A stretch of DNA of 64,000 nt from positions 124,001 through 188,000 of the forward strand of contig NZ_VIJZ01000005.1 in NCBI RefSeq assembly GCF_006874425.1, in the 5' to 3' direction. The notes under the pieces are model-generated. The model was not told the DNA's origin. It saw only the letters and a program-made list of their open reading frames with translations, and did not search any database. Below are positions 53,361 through 62,000 of the stretch, piece by piece. The position numbers and the translations under genes were made by a program. How positions within the stretch are numbered: the first letter of the stretch is position 1; each line of letters begins with the position of its first letter. The DNA is from Paenibacillus ottowii (GTDB lineage Bacteria; Bacillota; Bacilli; Paenibacillales; Paenibacillaceae).

Positions 53361-54644
53361 ATGAAAAAAAGATGTTCACTCGCCATCGCAGCCGTGTTAC
53401 TGTTCGCTACTCTGGCTCCTATGGATGCACCTGCACATGCAGCCAGCGATATCGGCAAGGAGACACTCGGCAGCAAAAACGGCTGGGCCGCCTTTTCTAC
53501 GGGTACAACAGGTGGAGCTGCTGCTACTTCCTCCAATATTTTCACCGTAACGAACCGTAAACAACTTGTCGATGCCTTAGGTAAAAGCAGCAACACTACG
53601 CCTAAAATCATTTATGTTAAAGGCACAATCAATGCCAACGTCGATGATAACAATAAACCGTTAGGACTGAATGATTATAAGGACCCTAAATATGATTTTA
53701 ACGCATATCTCAAGGCGTATGATCCATCTACATGGGGGAAAAAGGTTCCTTCCGGTACATTAGAAGACGCACGTAAGGCTTCACAGAAAAATCAAGCCAG
53801 TCGTGTCGTTATTGATATCCCCTCCAATACAACGATAGTTGGTCTGGGCAATAACGCCGTCATTAACGGTGCGAACTTCCAATTGAAAAAGGGTACAGAC
53901 AACGTTATTATCCGTAATATTGAATTTCAGGACGCCTACGATTATTTCCCGCAGTGGGACCCAACGGATGGCAGCACAGGCAACTGGAATTCAGAGTATG
54001 ACAGCATTACAATTAATGGAGCTACACATGTATGGGTGGACCACAACACGTTCAACGACGGGTCTCACCCCGATAGCGGAAATGGCACCTTCTACGGTCA
54101 AGAATACCAGCATCATGATGGACTGCTCGATGTGACTAACCAAGGCGATCTGGTTACTATTTCATACAACCACTTTTACGATCATGACAAAACATCCATT
54201 ATCGGCAACAGCGACAGCAAAACAGCAGATGAAGGAGCTTTACGTGTAACCCTGCATCACAATTATTATGAGAACACAGTACAACGAACACCGCGCGTAC
54301 GTTATGGACAGGTTCATCTATATAACAATTACTATTCAGGGGATGTGAATCGCTCTGAATACCCTACGCTGTATATTTGGGGTGCGGGCAAATCCTCCAA
54401 AATCTTTGCTGAAAACAATGTCATTGACGTTGCGGGACTATCCGCAGCCAAAATTGTGTCTGTTTTTGGTGGAACCGCCTTGTCAGATACGGGCACACTT
54501 CTGAATGGACAGGCCGTTAACGCAGGCTCCAGTGCGGGTCTTAGCTCCTCTGTTGGCTGGAAGCCATCCTTGAATGATAAAATCTCCCCATCCGCCAGCG
54601 TGAAGGCAGAAGTCACTTCCCAAGCCGGTTCTGGCAAGTTGTAA
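53361..54644 (+). CDS. pel: Pectate lyase, polysaccharide lyase family 1
   Basis: A 427-residue secreted beta-helix enzyme with signal peptide 1-28 (cut near AHA-AS). It has the PL1 landmarks: VWVDHNTF with a calcium Asp (about 225-231), HHDGLLDV, and the catalytic arginines in QRTPRVRYG (308-316). NTTIVGLGNNAVINGANF is the N-terminal helix start. It cleaves polygalacturonate by beta-elimination, needing calcium. ACGGAGG precedes the ATG. Regulation by CcpA is likely from two cre sites upstream. It is monocistronic with a terminator. Confidence 0.93.
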   Translation: MKKRCSLAIAAVLLFATLAPMDAPAHAASDIGKETLGSKNGWAAFSTGTTGGAAATSSNIFTVTNRKQLVDALGKSSNTTPKIIYVKGTINANVDDNNKPLGLNDYKDPKYDFNAYLKAYDPSTWGKKVPSGTLEDARKASQKNQASRVVIDIPSNTTIVGLGNNAVINGANFQLKKGTDNVIIRNIEFQDAYDYFPQWDPTDGSTGNWNSEYDSITINGATHVWVDHNTFNDGSHPDSGNGTFYGQEYQHHDGLLDVTNQGDLVTISYNHFYDHDKTSIIGNSDSKTADEGALRVTLHHNYYENTVQRTPRVRYGQVHLYNNYYSGDVNRSEYPTLYIWGAGKSSKIFAENNVIDVAGLSAAKIVSVFGGTALSDTGTLLNGQAVNAGSSAGLSSSVGWKPSLNDKISPSASVKAEVTSQAGSGKL

Positions 54645-54699
54645 GTGGTGCCGTATAATACAAAGCACCACAGGCCCATGTAGCCTGCGGTGTTACAGC

Positions 54700-54750
54700 A
54701 AAAAGGCTGTTTCTCCGTAATATGAATCCACATGGAGAAACAGCCTTTTT
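54700..54750. terminator. Terminator between pel and oppD-like gene
   Basis: AAAAAGGCTGTTTCTCC (54700-54716) and GGAGAAACAGCCTTTTT (54734-54750): 17-bp perfect arms, symmetrical for both convergent genes. Confidence 0.9.
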
Positions 54751-54789
54751 CATTTATTATTTGAGATTATTTACAAATTATATCGTACC

Positions 54790-55857
54790 TTAACTGCCGT
54801 ATTGTTCAACTAAAACTGGCTTTTCAAATGCATTATCCAGCTTGCGAAGTTTAGCCTTCACCGCTTCTGGTGGCTCAACCGCAGGTGCATCTGGATGAAG
54901 CAGCCACGATTTCACAAAGTGTGTATCGGACAATTGATAGAGTGGTGGCTCTTTCTCAAAGTCAATTTTCATAGCATACGAACTACGGGCTGCAAAGGCA
55001 TCCCCTACAGGTGGGTGAAGCAGATCCGGTGGTGTTCCCGGGATCGCAGCCAGCTTCTGACCATGGCTGTCCAAACTAGGCATGGAAGCGAGGAGTCCCC
55101 ATGTATATGGATGTTTCGGGTTATAGAAAATTTCATTAACCGTACCTGTTTCCACGATTTGTCCTGCATACATAACAGCTACACGATCTGCCATCTTTGC
55201 CACAACACCAAGGTCATGAGTAATAAAGATGATAGAGGTATCGATCTTTTTCTGAAGGTCCTTCATCAGTTCCAAGATTTGAGCTTGAATGGTTACATCC
55301 AACGCAGTCGTCGGCTCATCGGCAATCAGAAGTTTAGGATTAGCAGCCAAAGCCATCGCAATAACGACACGTTGACGCATACCACCACTGAACTCATGCG
55401 GATATTGGTTGAAACGCTGTTCAGGGTGTGGAATACCTACCAGGTTCAGCAACTCAATGCCCCGCTTGCGAGCAGCATCTTTAGATATCTTTTCATGCTT
55501 GAAAAGCACTTCCGTGATCTGCTTGCCGACTTTCATCGTCGGGTTAAGCGAAGTCATAGGGTCCTGAGAAATCAACCCAATTTCCTTACCACGAATTTTT
55601 TGCATTTGCTTTTCCGTTTTATGAATCAACTCTTCCCCGTCAAACAAAATTTGACCCTTTTGATAAACGCCCGGAGGAGTTGGGATCAGCTTCATAACAG
55701 CTTGCGAGGTTACACTTTTGCCTGAGCCGGATTCGCCGACAATCGCCAGCGTCTCTCCTTTATTGACATGAAAGTTTACGCCACGAATGGCCTGCACTAG
55801 TCCCTGACGGGTCTTGAAAGATATCGTTAAGTCCTTCACTTCCAAAAGGCGGTTCAT
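54790..55857 (-). CDS. Oligopeptide/dipeptide ABC transporter ATP-binding protein, OppD/DppD-type
   Basis: A 355-residue ATPase. Walker A is GESGSGKS (41-48), the signature FSGGMRQRV and Walker B LLIADEPTTALD; ISQDPMTSLNP is the Q-loop typical of OppD/DppD. The C-terminal oligopeptide extension (PGTPPDLLHPPVGDAFAARS) confirms the subfamily, although the Cys residues of the iron-sulphur-like motif often found there are absent. No permease, binding-protein or OppF gene is adjacent: on the downstream side lies the pel terminator. It is an orphan ATPase that probably works with subunits encoded elsewhere, or just off a moved operon. Confidence 0.9.
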   Translation of the reverse strand: MNRLLEVKDLTISFKTRQGLVQAIRGVNFHVNKGETLAIVGESGSGKSVTSQAVMKLIPTPPGVYQKGQILFDGEELIHKTEKQMQKIRGKEIGLISQDPMTSLNPTMKVGKQITEVLFKHEKISKDAARKRGIELLNLVGIPHPEQRFNQYPHEFSGGMRQRVVIAMALAANPKLLIADEPTTALDVTIQAQILELMKDLQKKIDTSIIFITHDLGVVAKMADRVAVMYAGQIVETGTVNEIFYNPKHPYTWGLLASMPSLDSHGQKLAAIPGTPPDLLHPPVGDAFAARSSYAMKIDFEKEPPLYQLSDTHFVKSWLLHPDAPAVEPPEAVKAKLRKLDNAFEKPVLVEQYGS

Positions 55858-56082
55858 CTCATCACTCTTTCATTTATTATTCATCATTATTATTGACCAC
55901 TATCTAAAAAAACGACGTTCATGAGTCAAGGTATATACGAATAATTTTACTCATTTTAGTGCTCGCCAGTCAAGCAATATCTAAAATATCACCAAAAACC
56001 TGACATGATACGTCATATTAGCGGTATATTTTAGCGATAAATTGATCATTTTTAACCATTTTTGCCTCATTTATAACATGTG

Positions 56083-57462
56083 TCATGACATGCGTTGAAT
56101 GTAGCTGAAGCGTGCCCCACCTAATGGCGACCGTGTACAAAGTAATTCTCCATTCAGTCGGGAGGCTATTTGACGGCAGATAGCCAATCCTAGACCCGTG
56201 ACACCATTTGATCCCGTATAGAATCTTCCGAACACCTCGGCTGCTTCAGACTCGGTTAGGCCTTTCCCATCATCATCTACATGCATAGCCCACACAACCT
56301 CCGGTGTTGTCCCTGTCTCCAAATGAATGACAACCTCCGTAGAGGTATGTCGAACTGCATTTTGCAGCAAATTCAATATCATGCGGAATAATTGCTCGGC
56401 CGGCACGGCCACATGCAGCCCCTCTCCCTCCACTCGCAGCGAGATAGAGCGTTCACTGGCCATCGGCATCAACAGATGAACAGCGTCCTCTGCCATACTT
56501 CTCAGATCAACCAGAGAGACAGGCCATTCCTCAGTTAGCGCCTCCAGCCTCGATAGCTGAAGCAACTTTTCCACCATATCAATTAATCGCTGGGATTGCA
56601 CTCTGATAATGCTCAGTCCCTCATCCTGAGATACCACTTGATCCTGAATGGCATATACATAGCCTTGAATGGACATTAACGGTGTCCTTAACTCGTGTGA
56701 TACATTTTGTAGAAATTCAATTTGGCTGTGGTGGTGCTGCTGAATGCGGGCGGACATGGAATGAAAGGTGCCAATCAATTCGCCAATTTCGCTTTTGTCC
56801 GCCTGTGGAAAATCACTATCCTGTGGCTGATTCGGCTCATAGTTGCCTACCGCCTCCTTCAATCGTTTGAGCGGACGTACCAGACGTGAAACAACCAACA
56901 GACCAATAACGAGAATCACCAGAAAGCTCGCGATGATCGACAGCAGCGTAGTTCTCATTAACGGTACATAAAGAGCTCTTAAAGAAGATAAGGGTGAATA
57001 TACAAAAATACGAAAAGGTTGCCCGGGCAATTCTTCATTCGTAAACAGTATCTTTTTACCTGAAAGGACAGCAACGCCTTCATGTGTAGTAACCAAATCG
57101 TGGGCAGACGGATGGACCGATGCAAAAAAGCCCTGGCGGACCAAAAGCAAACGCTCGAGCTTTTTGCCTTCCATTCCAGCGACGCTGGAGTCGATGATGC
57201 GATTATCCGTGCTTAAAATAAAATAATCGGCAGATAAAAGCACACCCTTGATAACATAGTGAAATTCAGCATTATCCAGCCGATCAAATCCTCCGTCACT
57301 CATAATATGGACGGCTTTCCGTGCCTGATCATGGAGCTTGGATTTGGCCTGATTCACCAGAATGTCATCAATGAGCCTAATGAACAAGACCACCGTTATA
57401 CAGACCGTAATCAGCATGGCAATGGAGAGGGACAGCAGAATTTTAGCTCTCATCGTACGCAT
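56083..57462 (-). CDS. Sensor histidine kinase (HAMP, class I)
   Basis: A 459-residue membrane protein. Spans lie at about 8-28 and 165-187, with an extracytoplasmic sensor of about 130 residues between them, then HAMP (about 190-245). The phosphoacceptor His is in NVSHELRTPLMSIQGY, and ATP-binding motifs include LLQNAVRHTS and TGLGLAICRQIASRLNG. It is encoded 3 bases after the response-regulator gene, so one operon. It senses an unknown surface signal. Confidence 0.92.
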   Translation of the reverse strand: MRTMRAKILLSLSIAMLITVCITVVLFIRLIDDILVNQAKSKLHDQARKAVHIMSDGGFDRLDNAEFHYVIKGVLLSADYFILSTDNRIIDSSVAGMEGKKLERLLLVRQGFFASVHPSAHDLVTTHEGVAVLSGKKILFTNEELPGQPFRIFVYSPLSSLRALYVPLMRTTLLSIIASFLVILVIGLLVVSRLVRPLKRLKEAVGNYEPNQPQDSDFPQADKSEIGELIGTFHSMSARIQQHHHSQIEFLQNVSHELRTPLMSIQGYVYAIQDQVVSQDEGLSIIRVQSQRLIDMVEKLLQLSRLEALTEEWPVSLVDLRSMAEDAVHLLMPMASERSISLRVEGEGLHVAVPAEQLFRMILNLLQNAVRHTSTEVVIHLETGTTPEVVWAMHVDDDGKGLTESEAAEVFGRFYTGSNGVTGLGLAICRQIASRLNGELLCTRSPLGGARFSYIQRMS

Positions 57463-57465
57463 GGC

Positions 57466-58176
57466 TTACTTCTCCTGAACCGTTGCTTTATATCCGAAGC
57501 CCCATACCGTGTTAATGACGAGTGTGGAGTGGTATTCTGCCAACTTTTTGCGAATCCGTTTGACCAGATCATCTACGACCCTCACATCTCCTATAAAATC
57601 ATAGCTCCACACCTGCTGAATCAAATGCTCTCGGCCAAAAGGTCGTTCCAGATGATTCGCAAGAAACAGCAGTAGATCGAATTCACGTGAGGTCAAATTC
57701 ACCGCTTGTCCGTCTACTGTAACTTTACGAAAGTCAGCAAAAATGCATAGATTGCCCGCATGGCAAAGATTTGCGCTCTCTGTTACTTGCTTGTCATCAG
57801 ATGCGGACGTGCCCGCCTTGCTAAGCCTCAGCATCGCTTTGACCCTTCCCACCAGCTCTCTTGGATTAAAGGGCTTGGTCAAAAAATCACTGCATCCCAA
57901 TTCCAGCCCGTGGATGCGGTCACTTTCCTCTCCGCGTGCGGAGATCATAATGATTGGCATTTCTGTAAACTCACGAAGCTGAGTCAATAGAGAAAGCCCA
58001 TCAATGCCTGGCATCATAATATCAAGCACGAGACAATCCGGACGGTTGGTTCGGATATGCTCTACCAGTGTTTTCCCACTGGAAAAGGAAGTTACCTCAT
58101 AGGACTCTTTTTTCAAATATTCAGATATTAGTTGTAAAATGAACACATCGTCATCCACTACTACTATTTTTGTCAT
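57466..58176 (-). CDS. OmpR/PhoB-type response regulator
   Basis: A 236-residue protein. The receiver (1-120) has VVVDDD and phosphorylated Asp52 in VLDIMMPGIDG; the winged HTH (about 140-232) reads VNLTSREFDLLLFLANH and DVRVVDDLVKRIRKKL. It is the first gene of a two-gene operon with the class I kinase. The targets are unknown; the adjacent basic secreted protein gene (58351) is one candidate. Confidence 0.93.
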   Translation of the reverse strand: MTKIVVVDDDVFILQLISEYLKKESYEVTSFSSGKTLVEHIRTNRPDCLVLDIMMPGIDGLSLLTQLREFTEMPIIMISARGEESDRIHGLELGCSDFLTKPFNPRELVGRVKAMLRLSKAGTSASDDKQVTESANLCHAGNLCIFADFRKVTVDGQAVNLTSREFDLLLFLANHLERPFGREHLIQQVWSYDFIGDVRVVDDLVKRIRKKLAEYHSTLVINTVWGFGYKATVQEK

Positions 58177-58350
58177 AGCCTTAACCCCTTGCTGTTGTTC
58201 TGAATGCTAGCATCCTTTCCTAAGCTTAACAGAAGCCCCGCAGAATAGACAAAAGACGGGTATACCGTTCCCGGTCCCGTCTTTTCTTATCATGAATCGC
58301 TGCTGTATATGCCAGGTGAACTGAAAGCTAACTAACTTCTACCTTCTACC

Positions 58351-58869
58351 TTATTTTTTGTTTGTTACTACTTTAGCTGCTGCTTTTGGAGCTGTTTTCA
58401 CCGTTTTTGGAGCTGTTTTTGCTGGAACTGCTTTTTTTACTGGAGCTTTATGGGTCACTTTTTTAGCTACGACATGGTGTGCACGGGTTTTATGTGCTGC
58501 TGCCTTGCGTTGAACAGCTTTATGTTTTTTTGCATGATGTTTAACTGTGCGGTGTTTTGCTTTCACTGCTTTTACTTTGTGGCTTGCCACTTTTTTCGCA
58601 ACGGCTTTTTTGGCAGGAGCCTTTTTGGCTTTAGTTGTTGCTTTATGAGCTGTTGCAGCTTTTTTAACAGGTGCTTTCACCTCAGGGGTTTTCGTTACAG
58701 GTGCTTTTGCCGGTGTTTTGCTAGCAGGAGTCGTAACCACAGAAGCTTTGGCGGCAGGTGCAGTGGTGGCTGGAGTTGTAGTTGCTGTAGCAGCGAATGC
58801 ACTGCTTGCTCCTCCCAGTACGCTTACTACGGTTAATACGGCTGCTGCATTTTTAGTCCATTTTTTCAT
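58351..58869 (-). CDS. Secreted Ala/Lys/His-rich basic repeat protein
   Basis: A 172-residue protein with a signal peptide (1-26, cut at AFA-AT). The mature protein is almost entirely Ala, Lys, Thr, Pro, Val and His, with PAKxxxKK and HKAxxxK-type low-complexity repeats resembling histone H1 C-terminal tails. It is strongly cationic. It may bind anionic wall polymers, DNA or polysaccharide outside the cell; no homologous family with known function is recalled. Upstream is the AGGAG site in AAAGGAGAGGTG. Confidence 0.7.
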   Translation of the reverse strand: MKKWTKNAAAVLTVVSVLGGASSAFAATATTTPATTAPAAKASVVTTPASKTPAKAPVTKTPEVKAPVKKAATAHKATTKAKKAPAKKAVAKKVASHKVKAVKAKHRTVKHHAKKHKAVQRKAAAHKTRAHHVVAKKVTHKAPVKKAVPAKTAPKTVKTAPKAAAKVVTNKK

Positions 58870-59026
58870 GATTGAATCACCTCTCCTTTAAAGTATCTTT
58901 AGCTTATCAGGAGAATTCGGGATAATTGTGGAAGAAATATGTGAAAAGTATATGAAAAAAGCGTACAGCTCTGTATCTGAAAAATACATGAGTCTGCACG
59001 CTATAAGTGTTACATCATTACCTACG

Positions 59027-62000
59027 CTAACCGATGGCAATCCAGGAAACAATCCCGTAGTTATGCGCGGTTTCACTCCACTTGGTTACGACGATCACCG
59101 CTCCGTGAGTCGTCTGAGATTTCAGCGTCGCATGAAAGAGAGGATGGTTCGTCATCGCTACCAATGTGTAGTCCGGGTTCACAAACGGCTCCCCAAATAC
59201 AATGGTTACTTCTGTCTCTCCTTCGCTTCCTTTTAAAAGAAACGGCGCTCTACCAAACTGCTGCAATGCAGGCTGATTGGCACAAGTACGGACCGGGGTG
59301 ATGCTCAAATGCTCTGGCTTCACTGCGTTCAGTTCCAGCTCACGTGAGCCCACGGAACCTTCTACCAGATGATGACCTTCGATGCTCTGTTCTGCCACAT
59401 GATGACTTTGTACCGCAGCAGCCTGTAGATGCTCTGGACCTACAGCTTCTGGACTCAGCACCTCACTGTCGACGACCTGAGCTTGCAGATGACTGCGGGA
59501 TATACTGTTCGCCTGGAGTCTGTCGCCACTGACCCCTTCCTCCGGCAAAAGCCCCGAGAGATGAATATCTGTGGACAATTGCGCCAGTGTCACCGAGCCG
59601 GGTTTCAGATGATGCGAATCAATGACTTCCTCTGCAATATGACGGCCTTCAATTGCCGCTTCAGCCACATGGCGGGACTCCACCGTTCCAGTTGCGAGTT
59701 TGCCGGACGTCACTGCTCCATCTTGTATAGTTTGCTCTGACACCGCCTGCCAGCCGATATGCTGTGATTGAATAGCTCCTGCTTGCAAATGCTCGGACTG
59801 GACAGAATCCGGGGCAATGTGCCGGGACTGCACAACCCCCTCAGCCAGTGCTGACTCGTGAACCGCCCCATCGAACAAATGCTGGGAGTGGACGGCATGC
59901 TCTGTCAAATGCACGGAGCCTACGCTGGCTTCCGCCAAATGCGAAGCACGTACTGCCCGAAGCGCGAGCTTCTCAGCGTTCACGCTGCCTGCCTGGAGCG
60001 CGTGAACAGATACACTCCCTGGCGCAATATGCTGGGTCGTCACTGCTGAAGGCTGCAAGTGGGCTGAGGTGACACTTTCCGGCGCCAAATGGCTCGACTG
60101 GATCGTCTCTTCTGCCAAATGATGGGCTTGCACCGCTTCATCCGTAATGTGCCATGGCTGTACAGAATGTGGAGATATTTTGGCGGCAGTCACGACCTCA
60201 TCTGCCAGTTTGTCGGATGTAACGGACGCATCCTGTAATGTATCGGTTGATATGGCCTGGGATGCGATATGTTCTCCGTAAATGGTTCCATTTTGCAGAT
60301 GATGGGGTTGAATCGATTCCGGAGCAATATGCGCAGACTTCACTGCACCCTCGGCCAGCGCTGTGTCCTGTACTGCTCCAGCTGCCAAATGTTGGGCGTG
60401 GACCGACTGTGCAGACAAATGTGAAGGACCCACGCTGCCTTCCGCCAGATTTGTTCCTTGCACCGAGTGGGCTGCCAGCTTCTCCGAGGTGACGCTTTCC
60501 GCTTGTAGCGCACGACTGGATACACTATCTGGAGCCAGATGGCTCGCAAGTATAGTCGAAGACTGCAAGTGAGCTGAGGTGACACTTTCTGGTGACAGAT
60601 GGCTCGACTGAACGACTTCTTCTGCCAAATGATTGGCCTGCACCGCTTCATCCGTGATATGCCATGGCTGTACGGAATGTGGAGATATTTTGGCAGCAGT
60701 CACGACCTCATCCGCCAATTTATCAGACGTAACGGACGCATCCTGTAATGCATCGGTCGATATGGCCCGGGATGCAATATGCCCTCCCTGAATGGTTCCA
60801 GCGTGCAGATGGTGCGGCTGGATCGATTCCGAGGCAATGTGTACCGACTTCACTGCTCCCTCGGCCAGCGCTGTGTCCTGTACTGCTCCGGCCGCCAAAT
60901 GCAGGGTGTGGACCGACTGTGCAGACAAATGTGAAGGACCCACGCTGCCTTCCGCCAGATTCGTTCCTTGCACCGAGTGGGCTGCCAACTTCTCCGAGGT
61001 GACACTTTCCGCTTGTAGCGCACGACTAGACACACTATCTGGAGCCAGATGGCTCGCCAGTACAGCCGAAGACTGCAAGTGAGCTGAGGTAACACTTTCT
61101 GGTGACAGATGGCTCGACTGAACGACCTCTTCTGCCAAATGATGGGCTTGCACCGCTTCGTCCGTAATGTGCCACGGCTGTACGGAATGTGGAGATAAAT
61201 TGGCGGCAGTCACGACCTCATCCGCCAATTTATCGGATGTAACGGACGCATCCTGTAATGCATCGGTCGATATAGCCTGGGATGCGATATGCTCTGCCTG
61301 AATGGTTCCAGTATGCAGATGATGCGACTGGATCGATTCGGGGGCAATGTGTACCGACTTCACTGCACCCTCGGCTAGCGCGGTATCCTGTACTGCTCCA
61401 TTCGCCAAGTGCTGGGTGTGCACCGACTGTGCGGACAAATGCGAAGGACCGACGCTGCCTTCCGCCAAATTCGCCCCTTGCACCGAGTGGGCTGCCAGCT
61501 TCTCCGAGGTGACGCTTTCCGCTTGTAGCGCACGACTGGACACACTATCTGCAGCCAGATGGCTCGCAAGTACAGCCGAAGACTGCAAGTGGGCTGAGGT
61601 GACACTTTCCGGGGACAGATGGCTCGACTGAATCGTCCCTTCTGCCAAATGATTGGCTTGCACCGCTTCATCTGTAATGTGCCACGGCTGTACCGAGTGC
61701 ACTGACAGCTTAGCGGCAGTCACGCCCTCATCCGCCAATTTATCAGACGTAACGGACGCATCCTGTAATGCATCGGTCGATATGGCCTGGAATGCGATGT
61801 GTTCGTCCTGAATGGTTCCAGTATGCAGATGGTGCGACTGGATCGATTCTGGGGCAATGTGCACGGATTTCACCGCCCCCTCGGCTAGCGCGGTATCCTG
61901 CACTGCGCCGTCTGCCAAATGCTGGGTGTGGACCGACTGTGCGGACAAATGCGAAGGACCGACGCTATCTTCCGCCAGATTCGTCCCTTGCACCGAGCGC

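Noticed and set aside
54895..55725. Plus-strand ORF of 276 codons
   Set aside because: Antisense to the OppD/DppD-like ATPase, which has all ABC motifs in the correct frame.
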